From Vreelandella aquamarina (lineage in GTDB: Bacteria > Pseudomonadota > Gammaproteobacteria > Pseudomonadales > Halomonadaceae), in the NCBI RefSeq assembly GCF_900110265.1, contig NZ_FODB01000033.1, positions 1 to 40,928 of the forward strand: 40,928 nt of DNA, given 5' to 3'. Within the stretch, counting starts at the first letter, position 1. Each line of letters opens with the position of its first letter. The notes beneath the pieces were generated by a model. The model was given only the letters and a program-made list of their open reading frames with translations, made no database searches and was not told the DNA's origin. Below, one piece after another: positions 33,964-40,928 of this stretch. The translations under genes were made by a program, and so were the position numbers.

Positions 33964-34325
33964 ATTGTTAGTTCTCTTTTTTACAGGGGTCAATCCGCCA
34001 CCTACAGTGAGTCTAAGTGGTTAGCGACACAAGCGACGTTAGTAACCCACCGCGCGAAGGCCTGCTGCACTGTCTATTAGTCTAATGACTGTTGCTGTAT
34101 TAACACTCTGATGCAATGTTTAAAACACCTTAAAAACAACACGTTAAATTAAAACGACCGCTTAAATCATGCTCAAAACGGCCCACATCAACTGGTAAGA
34201 CCAATTTTCCAATGTAGTCATTCAGCCCGCCTAACCGTATCTTTCAAGCTGACCCAACTATCATTGAAATGACAAGTTGGCTACTGCGGAGCACACCAAA
34301 TCAATAACAAGGGGCCGTTCCTCCC
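33964..34325. other. Divergent intergenic region between GST genes and the permease-glc cluster
   Basis: A 362-nt AT-rich stretch without a plausible gene. It should carry promoters for both flanking operons. The clearest element is the PdhR/LldR-like inverted repeat at 34193-34203. The permease start at 34326 is preceded by AAGGGG at 34309. No terminator or tRNA is apparent. Confidence 0.6.
34193..34203. promoter_or_regulatory. PdhR/LldR/GlcC-like operator TGGT-AAG-ACCA
   Basis: The sequence AACTGGTAAGACCAATT (34190-34206) closely resembles the TTGGT-N3-ACCAA operators bound by GntR/FadR-type regulators of pyruvate, lactate and glycolate genes. It lies 122 nt upstream of the lactate/glycolate permease start. 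A GlcC or LldR gene is not in the window, so the regulator would act in trans. Confidence 0.55.
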
Positions 34326-36017
34326 ATGAATGAAACTATACTCGCTCTTCTGGCATTTCTGCCGCTGTTGCTCGCCGGGATTTTGCTCGTAGGCTTTAAA
34401 GTCCCGGCCAAGATAGCGATGCCGATTGTCTTCCTCACGGCGGCCATTATTGGCCTAACCGCCTGGGATATGTCGTTTAGCCGCGTGGCGGCATCCACCG
34501 TACAGGGGCTTATCCAGACCGCTGGCCTGCTGTGGATTATCTTCGGCGCGATCTTACTGCTCAACACGCTTAAACACTCAGGCGGCATCACCGCGATTCG
34601 TAACGGCTTTTCAGGCATCAGCCCTGACCGCCGTGTACAAGCGCTGATTGTTGCTTGGCTGTTTGGCTGTTTCATTGAAGGCGCGTCTGGTTTTGGCACA
34701 CCTGCTGCCGTTGCAGCCCCGCTAATGGTAGCGCTGGGCTTCCCGGCTCTGGCGGCGGTGGTCGTGGGTATGATGATCCAATCCACGCCAGTGTCGTTTG
34801 GCGCCGTGGGTACGCCTGTTGTGGTGGGTGTGGGTAGCGGCTTAAACCGTGCCGACATTACCGCGCAGCTAGAAGCGAACGGCTCTACTTGGGACGTGTT
34901 TTTCCAGCAGGTGACCAGTTCGGTGGCGATCACCCACGGTATCGTGGGTATTTTGATGCCGCTAATCCTCGTACTGGTAATGGTGCGCTTCTTCGGTGCC
35001 AACCGCTCTTGGAAAGAGGGGCTCTCGATTGCACCATTCGCCATCTTCACGGGTGTCTCTTTCGTGGTGCCTTACATGCTGGTGGGCGTGCTGCTTGGGC
35101 CGGAATTCCCTTCCATGATTGGCGCGATGGTGGGCTTAGCGATTGTGGTGCCTGCTGCACGTAAAGGCTTCCTGCTGCCCAAAGATACCTGGGACTTCCC
35201 AGAATCGACCGCTTGGCCGGATGAGTGGATCGGCAACCTGCAAATCAAGCTTGACGATGTGGCCGGTAAAGCACCGATGTCGACCTTTAAAGGTTGGGTG
35301 CCTTACGTACTGCTCGCTCTGTTCCTGGTAGCCTCACGCACCATCGAGCCGCTCAAAGCTGCGTTAACCTCCATCAACCTGAACTGGGCCAATATCTTCG
35401 GCGAAGCAGGCGTGAGCGGTGGCATCCAGCCTCTCTACCTGCCCGGCGGTATCATCCTAGCGGTCGTGCTGGTGACCTACTTCCTGCACCGCATGAACCC
35501 GCGCCAGCTAAGCGCTGCAGTATCCGAGTCGACCAAAACCATTTTTGGTGCGGGCTTCGTCCTGATCTTCACTGTGCCGATGGTACGTATCCTGATCAAC
35601 TCCGGCGTCAACGGCGCGGACCTGGTCTCGATGCCCGTCATGATGGCGCAAGCGGTGGCTAACGGTGTGGGCGGCATCTACCCGTTCTTTGCGCCTGCCG
35701 TTGGGGCGATGGGTGCCTTTATTGCAGGCTCCAACACGGTGTCTAACCTAATGCTGGCGGAGTTCCAGTTCAGCGTTGCCGAAACGCTGGGGCTGTCCAC
35801 AGCCATGATGGTGGCACTGCAAGCCGTGGGTGCTGCCGCAGGTAACATGATCGCAATTCACAACGTCGTGGCGGCGTCGGCTACTGTTGGCCTACTCGGC
35901 CGCGAGGGCACCACCATTCGTAAAACGATCATCCCGACTATTTATTACCTAGTCTTTGCTGGCATTATCGCGCTGATCGCGTTTTATGTCCTTGGTGTTA
36001 CTGACCCGTTGATGTAA
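34326..36017 (+). CDS. L-lactate permease family transporter, possible glycolate permease
   Basis: 563 residues with about 13-14 hydrophobic helices and LctP family landmarks: [49 protein letters not shown], and near the C terminus [30 protein letters not shown] and [25 protein letters not shown]. Imports lactate or glycolate with protons. Adjacent to glcDEF, so glycolate (GlcA role) is likely, though LldP for lactate cannot be excluded. A long antisense frame exists but has no family features. A hairpin follows the stop. Confidence 0.9.
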   Translation: MNETILALLAFLPLLLAGILLVGFKVPAKIAMPIVFLTAAIIGLTAWDMSFSRVAASTVQGLIQTAGLLWIIFGAILLLNTLKHSGGITAIRNGFSGISPDRRVQALIVAWLFGCFIEGASGFGTPAAVAAPLMVALGFPALAAVVVGMMIQSTPVSFGAVGTPVVVGVGSGLNRADITAQLEANGSTWDVFFQQVTSSVAITHGIVGILMPLILVLVMVRFFGANRSWKEGLSIAPFAIFTGVSFVVPYMLVGVLLGPEFPSMIGAMVGLAIVVPAARKGFLLPKDTWDFPESTAWPDEWIGNLQIKLDDVAGKAPMSTFKGWVPYVLLALFLVASRTIEPLKAALTSINLNWANIFGEAGVSGGIQPLYLPGGIILAVVLVTYFLHRMNPRQLSAAVSESTKTIFGAGFVLIFTVPMVRILINSGVNGADLVSMPVMMAQAVANGVGGIYPFFAPAVGAMGAFIAGSNTVSNLMLAEFQFSVAETLGLSTAMMVALQAVGAAAGNMIAIHNVVAASATVGLLGREGTTIRKTIIPTIYYLVFAGIIALIAFYVLGVTDPLM

Positions 36018-36047
36018 AGGGCCTCTTTACCTCATTGGTCATCACCC

Positions 36048-36073
36048 GCTGGGTAGCCCTAGGGCTACCCAGC
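36048..36073. repeat. 26-nt perfect palindrome after the permease gene
   Basis: Arms GCTGGGTAGCCCT and its complement join without a spacer, 31 nt after the permease stop; no T-tract follows (ACTATATTAAAAAG). It could act as an intercistronic stabiliser or partial terminator before glcD. Confidence 0.5.
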
Positions 36074-36154
36074 ACTATATTAAAAAGATGTATTTTACCT
36101 GACCGACCACTCCTCAAGTACTTTATGAAAAACAATTCCAAAACCACTCATACG

Positions 36155-36175
36155 TTATGGAAGCATTTTCCATAA
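36155..36175. promoter_or_regulatory. Inverted repeat TTATGGAA-N5-TTCCATAA upstream of glcD
   Basis: A perfect 8-5-8 inverted repeat lies 44 nt before the glcD ATG, within a 202-nt spacer. Position near a promoter suggests an operator for a second control point on glcDEFG; the binding protein is unknown. Confidence 0.45.
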
Positions 36176-36219
36176 AGTGATTAGATAGCCATCTATCCTC
36201 CTCATCCATAGGAGTTAAC

Positions 36220-37719
36220 ATGAATATCCTTTTCGACGAGCGCCTCGATGGCGAGCTTGTCCACCGTGATAAAGCTGACGTACTCAGCGACCTGCAAGGC
36301 GCTGTCCCCTCTTTGACGCTATTGCATCGTGAGGAGGATTTACGTCCTTTCGAGTGCGATGGCCTCGCCGCCTATCGCGTGCTGCCCATGTTGGTGGCCC
36401 TGCCGGAAACGTTGGAACAGGTCGAGGGCCTGTTAAAGCGCTGCCATGCACTGGGCGTACCCGTGGTGACCCGGGGCGCAGGCACCGGCCTTTCCGGCGG
36501 CGCACTGCCGCTTGAGCAGGGCGTGCTGCTGGTCATGTCGAGGTTCAACCAAATTATTACCGTTGACCCCGACGCGCGCATTGCCCGCGTTCAGCCTGGG
36601 GTGCGCAACCTTGCCATTTCCGAGGCGGCCGCCCCTTACGGGCTCTACTACGCCCCCGACCCCTCCTCACAAATTGCCTGCTCGATTGGCGGCAACGTGG
36701 CTGAAAATGCAGGCGGCGTGCACTGTCTGAAGTATGGTCTTACCGTGCATAACGTCATGCGCGTGGATGTCCTGACCATTGAAGGCGAGCACATGACGCT
36801 GGGCTCTGAAGCCCTGGATGCCCCCGGTTTCGACCTTCTGGCTTTGATGAACGGTTCAGAAGGCATGCTTGGGGTGGTCACGGAAATCACCGTGAAGCTG
36901 CTGCCCAAGCCACAAACCGCCAAAGTGCTGATGGCCAGCTTCGATGATATCGAAAAAGCGGGCCGCGCGGTGGGCGACATCATTGCCGCAGGCATTATCC
37001 CCGGTGGCCTGGAAATGATGGATAAGCTCGCCATCAAAGCCGCCGAAGATTTCATCAAGGCAGGCTACCCCGTGGAAGCCGAAGCCATTCTGCTCTGTGA
37101 GCTGGATGGTGTGGAAGCCGACGTGGACGACGACTGCGAGACCGTGCGCCGCGTACTGGAAAAGGCCGGAGCCACTAACATTCAACAGGCGCGGGACGAA
37201 GCCGAGCGCGCCAAGTTCTGGGCCGGGCGCAAGAATGCCTTCCCTGCCGTAGGCCGCATGTCGCCGGACTACTACTGCATGGATGGCACCATTCCCCGCC
37301 GCGAGCTGCCGCGCGTGTTGAAAGGCATTGCCGCACTTTCAGAAGAGAGCGGCCTGCCCGTGGCCAACGTCTTCCACGCGGGTGACGGCAATATGCACCC
37401 GCTGATCCTGTTCGATGCCAACAAAGAGGGTCAGCTTGCCCTGGCGGAAGACGTAGGCGGCAAGATCCTGGAGCTGTGCGTGGCCGCCGGTGGCTCGATT
37501 ACTGGCGAGCATGGCGTAGGTCGCGAAAAAATTAACCAGATGTGCAGCCAGTTCCAGCCCGATGAGCTGACGGTCTTCCACGCGTTGAAAGCGGCCTTCG
37601 ACCCCAAACGGCTGCTCAACCCAGGGAAAAATATTCCCACCCTGGCGCGCTGTGCCGAATTTGGCGCGATGCATGTGCATAACAACGAGTTACCGCATCC
37701 AGAACTGCCACGCTTCTGA
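36220..37719 (+). CDS. glcD: Glycolate oxidase FAD-binding subunit GlcD
   Basis: 499-residue flavoprotein oxidising glycolate (and D-lactate) to glyoxylate. The N-terminal PCMH-type FAD domain contains VTRGAGTGLSGGALP and the CSIGGNVAENAGGVHCLKYG segment. The C-terminal FAD-oxidase domain has NVFHAGDGNMHPLILFD and SGG-like GGSITGEHGVGREK, ending in RLLNPGKN. Full length. ATG preceded by AGGAGTT. It forms a complex with GlcE and GlcF, whose genes follow at 17 and 14 nt. The product glyoxylate is also the end product of the AllA reaction encoded nearby. Confidence 0.95.
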   Translation: MNILFDERLDGELVHRDKADVLSDLQGAVPSLTLLHREEDLRPFECDGLAAYRVLPMLVALPETLEQVEGLLKRCHALGVPVVTRGAGTGLSGGALPLEQGVLLVMSRFNQIITVDPDARIARVQPGVRNLAISEAAAPYGLYYAPDPSSQIACSIGGNVAENAGGVHCLKYGLTVHNVMRVDVLTIEGEHMTLGSEALDAPGFDLLALMNGSEGMLGVVTEITVKLLPKPQTAKVLMASFDDIEKAGRAVGDIIAAGIIPGGLEMMDKLAIKAAEDFIKAGYPVEAEAILLCELDGVEADVDDDCETVRRVLEKAGATNIQQARDEAERAKFWAGRKNAFPAVGRMSPDYYCMDGTIPRRELPRVLKGIAALSEESGLPVANVFHAGDGNMHPLILFDANKEGQLALAEDVGGKILELCVAAGGSITGEHGVGREKINQMCSQFQPDELTVFHALKAAFDPKRLLNPGKNIPTLARCAEFGAMHVHNNELPHPELPRF

Positions 37720-37736
37720 TGCTATAAGGATCGACC

Positions 37737-38834
37737 ATGACCGAACTAGCGATACACGCTGACCAGGATATCGCCAATGAGCTGTGCGAACAGGTTCGTA
37801 GCGCCTACCACGACCGCACCCCGCTACGCATTGTAGCGGGCAACACCCGGGCCTTTTATGGCCGCCCGGTGGAAGGCACGGAACTCAATGTCGCAGCGCA
37901 TAGCGGCATCGTCTCTTACGACCCTATCGAACTCGTCGTCACGGTACGGGCAGGCACCCGCCTGAGCGCGCTGAACGCGGCACTGGCAGAAAAACATCAA
38001 ATGCTGCCTTTCGAGCCGCCCATTTTTGGCGACGCCAGCACCATTGGCGGCGCGGTGGCCACCGGCATGTCCGGCCCTCGCCGCCCTTGGGCAGGTGCCG
38101 CACGGGATTTCGTGCTGGGCACCCGGGTGATCACCCAGGAAGGCAAACTGCTGCGCTTTGGCGGCGAAGTCATGAAAAACGTGGCGGGCTATGACCTTTC
38201 TCGCATGATGGCAGGTGCCCAGGGCACGCTAGGCGTGCTGGCCGATATCTCATTTAAGGTGCTGCCTATTCCCACCGCCAGCCACAGTCTGCGCCTTGAA
38301 ATGGGCTTGCAAGATGCTTTAGCGAAGCTCTCTGAGCTTGGCCGCCAGCCGCTGCCTATCACGGCTGCGGCATGGCACGCGGGCGAGCTGTTTATTCGGC
38401 TGGAAGGCGGTGAAAGCTCCGTCAAGGCCACGAAAGAGCGCCTGGGCGGTGAAGCGCTCTCTGCGGATTTCTGGCAACAGCTGCGTGACCAGCAGCATGG
38501 CTTTTTCAGCCTCAACGAAGGGCAAGCACTGTGGCGCCTCTCGCTACCGCCCCATACCCCAGCGCTAGAGCTCGCCGTTGATGAAAGCGATATCTTCTAT
38601 GATTGGGGCGGCAGCCAGCGCTGGGTGAAAACCGCACTGCTCGCAGACACGCTGCGCGATGAATGCCAGAAGGCCGGTGGCCACGCTACCTGCTACACCC
38701 CGCATGCCCAAGGGGGCGCGGAGTCACCGTTTACTCCGCTGAATGCTGTGGTCGAGAAGTACCACCGCAACCTGAAGGCCGAGCTGGATGCCCACGGCAT
38801 TTTCAACCCTGGTCGTCTTTATGCGGCATTTTAA
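37737..38834 (+). CDS. glcE: Glycolate oxidase FAD-binding subunit GlcE
   Basis: 365 residues, a shorter FAD-binding partner of GlcD. The FAD-domain motif PFEPPIFGDASTIGGAVATGMSGPRRPWAGAARDFVLGTRVI and GEVMKNVAGYDLSRMMAGAQGTLGVL are characteristic; the protein ends FNPGRLYAAF. It lies 17 nt after glcD and 14 nt before glcF. Required for the glycolate oxidase complex in the model enteric system. Confidence 0.94.
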   Translation: MTELAIHADQDIANELCEQVRSAYHDRTPLRIVAGNTRAFYGRPVEGTELNVAAHSGIVSYDPIELVVTVRAGTRLSALNAALAEKHQMLPFEPPIFGDASTIGGAVATGMSGPRRPWAGAARDFVLGTRVITQEGKLLRFGGEVMKNVAGYDLSRMMAGAQGTLGVLADISFKVLPIPTASHSLRLEMGLQDALAKLSELGRQPLPITAAAWHAGELFIRLEGGESSVKATKERLGGEALSADFWQQLRDQQHGFFSLNEGQALWRLSLPPHTPALELAVDESDIFYDWGGSQRWVKTALLADTLRDECQKAGGHATCYTPHAQGGAESPFTPLNAVVEKYHRNLKAELDAHGIFNPGRLYAAF

Positions 38835-38848
38835 TCAGGAGAGCTGAC

Positions 38849-40081
38849 ATGCAGACGCACTTTACCGATGCCGACCGCCAAAAACCGCATATTCAGGAAG
38901 CCGAGCGCATTCTACGTACCTGTGTGCACTGTGGCTTTTGTAACGCCACCTGCCCCACTTACCAGTTGCTGGGCGATGAGCGAGACGGGCCTCGCGGGCG
39001 TATCTACTTGATGAAAGAGCTGCTGGAGAGCCGCGATGACGATGACCAAGTCACCGAAGAGACTCGCCTGCACCTAGACCGTTGCCTAACCTGCCGCAAC
39101 TGCGAAACCACCTGCCCCTCCGGCGTGGAGTATCACAAGCTGCTGGATATTGGCCGTGCGGAAATCGACCGTCGTGTGCCGCGTTCAGCGGCAGAACGGG
39201 CTCAGCGCTATGCGCTGCGCAAAATGCTGGTCGACCCGAAACGCTTCAAAGCGCTGCTGGCCCTGGGGCAAACCTTCAAGCCTCTAGTGCCCGGCAAACT
39301 GCGTAGCAAAATGCCGCCCGCACCGGTCGATGCAGGCCAGCGACCCGACAGCCAGCGCCATGCCCGCAAGGTATTGATTCTAGAAGGCTGCGTGCAGCCG
39401 GGCCTGTCGCCCAACACCAACGCAGCCACGGCACGCCTGCTCGATCGTTTGGGCATTAGCGTCACACCGATTAGTGAAGCTGGCTGCTGTGGTGCTATCG
39501 ACTTTCACCTCAATGCCCAAGAGGCGGGCCGCGAGCGGATGCGCGCCAATATCGATGCCTGGTGGCCGCAAATCGAGCAGGGCGCGGAAGCCATCGTGCA
39601 AACCGCCAGCGGCTGCGGCGCCTTCGTCAAAGAGTATGCCGACATGCTCAAGGACGACCCCGCCTACGCTGAAAAGGCCAAAAAAGTCAGCGCACTGGCA
39701 AAGGATATCGTCGAAATACTGCGCGACGAGCCGCTGGAAGCGCTGCAGCTTAAAGAGCACCAGCGTTTAGCGTTCCACTGCCCCTGCACGCTGCAGCACG
39801 CCCAGAAGCTCAACGGCGCAGTGGAAGGCGTGCTTAGCAAACTCGGCTTTGCACTCACGCCCGTGAAAGATGCCCACCTGTGCTGCGGCTCGGCGGGCAC
39901 CTACTCGGTGACACAGCCAGAGCTCGCCACTCAGCTGCGCGATAACAAGCTGAATGCGCTAGAAGCAGGCAACCCTGAGGTGATTGTGACCGCCAACATC
40001 GGCTGTCAAACGCATCTGGCCAGTGCCAACCGCACGCCGGTACGCCACTGGGTAGAAGTCGTAGACGCTGCCCTGGTATAA
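38849..40081 (+). CDS. glcF: Glycolate oxidase iron-sulfur subunit GlcF
   Basis: 410 residues. Two [4Fe-4S] ferredoxin clusters are encoded near the N terminus (CVHCGFCNATCP about 25-36, CLTCRNCETTCP about 75-86), followed by two CCG-type domains (ending AGCCGAID and LCCGSAGTY) that bind further cofactors. It transfers electrons from GlcDE to the quinone pool. The frame is open 62 codons upstream inside glcE, but ATG 38849, with AGGAG upstream, is the clear start. Confidence 0.95.
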   Translation: MQTHFTDADRQKPHIQEAERILRTCVHCGFCNATCPTYQLLGDERDGPRGRIYLMKELLESRDDDDQVTEETRLHLDRCLTCRNCETTCPSGVEYHKLLDIGRAEIDRRVPRSAAERAQRYALRKMLVDPKRFKALLALGQTFKPLVPGKLRSKMPPAPVDAGQRPDSQRHARKVLILEGCVQPGLSPNTNAATARLLDRLGISVTPISEAGCCGAIDFHLNAQEAGRERMRANIDAWWPQIEQGAEAIVQTASGCGAFVKEYADMLKDDPAYAEKAKKVSALAKDIVEILRDEPLEALQLKEHQRLAFHCPCTLQHAQKLNGAVEGVLSKLGFALTPVKDAHLCCGSAGTYSVTQPELATQLRDNKLNALEAGNPEVIVTANIGCQTHLASANRTPVRHWVEVVDAALV

Positions 40082-40092
40082 CCCTGTGCACT

Positions 40093-40141
40093 CGCTGCGC
40101 TTTCACAACGTATTAACGGTTGGGCGCAGCGCTTTAATCCC
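40093..40141 (+). repeat. Stem-loop between glcF and glcG
   Basis: Arms CGCTGCGC and GCGCAGCG, with an inner CAAC/GTTG pairing, form an extended hairpin in the 81-nt gap. The following CTTTAATCC is not a strong T-tract, so it may partly terminate or stabilise the transcript. Confidence 0.45.
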
Positions 40142-40162
40142 TATGATAAGAAGGATCCTTTG

Positions 40163-40564
40163 ATGCAAACCAAAGCTGTTTTAGGCCAAGCCGACGTTAT
40201 CCAAGTCCTCGATGCCGCACAGAAAGAAGCTGACAACAACAGCTGGCCGGTCACCATCGCCGTCACCGACGATGGCGGCCACCTGCTGGCACTGCGCCGT
40301 TTAGACGGTGCTGCCCCGTTCAGCGCCGATGTCGCTACCCAAAAAGCGCGTAGCGCGGCCCTGGGTCGTAAAGAGACCCAAGTGTTTGAAGAGATGATTA
40401 ACGGTGGCCGCACGGCGTTTGTCTCTGCGCCGCTACAGGGTCTGCTATCTGGCGGCGTGCCGATCATCGTGGATGGCCAAGTCGTCGGCGCTGTTGGCAT
40501 CTCTGGCGTCAAGCCAGATCAAGACGTGCAAATTGCCAAAGCAGGCGTCAGCGCAATCGCCTAA
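40163..40564 (+). CDS. glcG: GlcG/HbpS family protein (DUF336)
   Basis: 133 residues of the GlcG/HbpS fold: VLDAAQKEADNNSWPVTIAVTDDGGHLLALRRLDGA and GGVPIIVDGQVVGAVGISGVKPDQDVQIAKAG. Often found in glycolate operons; the role in glycolate use is unknown, while some relatives bind heme or degradation products. The translation frame starts with TTG one codon earlier, but ATG 40163 with AAGGA upstream is preferred. The stop is followed directly by mobile-element sequence. Confidence 0.92.
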   Translation: MQTKAVLGQADVIQVLDAAQKEADNNSWPVTIAVTDDGGHLLALRRLDGAAPFSADVATQKARSAALGRKETQVFEEMINGGRTAFVSAPLQGLLSGGVPIIVDGQVVGAVGISGVKPDQDVQIAKAGVSAIA

Positions 40565-40928
40565 CACTTCCATAGTAAGTAACCTGAATCCGTGAGACCG
40601 GCCCCCGGAAGCACTTCTAACCCACTGACCTGCATGGCAATATAGCCATTATCGCCATTCACCCAGACAGTGCCATGCCCAACATAAAGTTCCGCGCCAG
40701 TCGCCGCACCCTCACCAGCCACGCCGGGCTGTCCATCATCGGGCAATGCTTCGAGATCGCTGGCGTCGACAGCATCGACAGCCGCTTCCCCACCACGCTG
40801 GGCATGCGCACCAGTGACGTGATCAAGAGCTACCTGGGCCTGCTGTGTCTGGGCATGAGCGACTATGACGCTGTCGAGAACTTCCGCCGCGACAAGCCCT
40901 TCCAACAACTGCTGACCCTGCAGAAGGT
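40565..40928. mobile_element. Left part of an IS1380-family insertion sequence (truncated by the window)
   Basis: Starting just after glcG there is a 110-nt non-coding lead followed by the N terminus of an IS1380-type transposase. The exact left inverted repeat cannot be fixed because the right end and target duplication are outside the window. It may begin anywhere in about 40565-40590. Confidence 0.6.
40675..40928 (+). CDS. IS1380-family transposase, N-terminal fragment (runs off the window)
   Basis: 84 complete codons from ATG 40675, open to the edge. It shows the IS1380 N-terminal pattern: LTSHAGLSIIGQCFEIAGVDSID, then RFPTTLGMRTSDVIKSYLGLLCLG and a YDAVENFRRDKPF stretch leading into the DDE core. 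An in-frame TAA lies upstream at about 40618, and no Shine-Dalgarno is evident before the ATG. The rest of the gene is unseen, so intactness is unknown. Confidence 0.8.
   Translation, partial: MPNIKFRASRRTLTSHAGLSIIGQCFEIAGVDSIDSRFPTTLGMRTSDVIKSYLGLLCLGMSDYDAVENFRRDKPFQQLLTLQK

Noticed and set aside
34301..35050. 249-codon open frame on the minus strand inside the lactate/glycolate permease gene
   Set aside because: It is fully antisense to a well-conserved membrane protein, is rich in Thr/Pro/Ser as expected for a shadow frame, and shows no domain or ribosome-binding site.
40561..40908. 115-codon minus-strand frame at the right edge
   Set aside because: It is antisense to the IS1380-type transposase start, and the translation has no recognisable features.
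1..40928. CRISPR arrays, tRNA or rRNA genes, prophage or plasmid functions
   Set aside because: No regularly spaced direct repeats, cloverleaf-like sequences, rRNA motifs, integrases, capsid or replication genes were seen on either strand.

Overview
The window (about 41 kb, GC-rich, densely packed) is chromosomal DNA from a gammaproteobacterium, most likely a member of the Halomonadaceae (Halomonas or a close relative). The basis is gene content: two TRAP transporters of different receptor classes side by side, a UspF/TeaD-like stress protein in a TRAP operon, a phasin, and a NosP-NahK pair like that of Pseudomonas. Nothing looks phage- or plasmid-derived. The only mobile element is the start of an IS1380-type transposase gene at the right edge. 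The genus call is inference from gene content; no marker RNA gene is present.

Layout. (1) 0-8.8 kb: an alcohol-oxidation and signalling block. It has a zinc alcohol dehydrogenase (adhP) and an acetaldehyde dehydrogenase (exaC/acoD type), a divergent LuxR-type response regulator, and a tightly overlapping minus-strand operon. That operon encodes a small exported sulfite-oxidase-fold protein without cysteine, a TorS-like tripartite hybrid kinase with an HPt domain, a FIST-domain protein (NosP-like, heme/NO sensor family) and a NahK/ErcS'-like hybrid kinase. (2) 8.9-17.5 kb: a DUF2189 membrane protein, a TAXI-TRAP operon (receptor, fused permease, UspF-like protein) and a DctPQM TRAP operon. (3) 17.7-22.3 kb: pyruvate kinase and the molybdate ABC transporter modABC, followed by an exported DUF192 protein, all tightly coupled on one strand. 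(4) 22.4-31.9 kb: a purine/ureide catabolism island comprising puuE-allE-allA, an allantoin/hydantoin racemase-like gene, two NCS1 permeases, a GntR/FCD regulator, membrane urate hydroxylase puuD, hiuH and uraD. (5) 32-34 kb: a phasin and two glutathione S-transferases. (6) 34.3-40.6 kb: a lactate/glycolate permease and glcDEF-glcG. (7) 40.57 kb to the end: the IS1380-type element.

How it fits together. The purine island covers urate to HIU to OHCU to S-allantoin to allantoate, then ureidoglycine to ureidoglycolate to glyoxylate plus urea. Allantoate amidohydrolase is not in the window. Glyoxylate is also the product of the glycolate oxidase genes in region 6. Three copies of a TGTATACA palindrome lie 32-35 nt upstream of the puuE, racemase and uraD start codons. 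At the puuE/racemase divergence, both promoters read TTGCGM-N17-TATTTT directly abutting the palindrome. This makes a coherent operator/promoter model for the resident GntR regulator.

Most genes belong to known families. The least-described parts are the Cys-less SUOX-fold/TorS-like pair inside a nosP-nahK operon, the pyk-modABC-DUF192 arrangement, and the regulatory palindromes.
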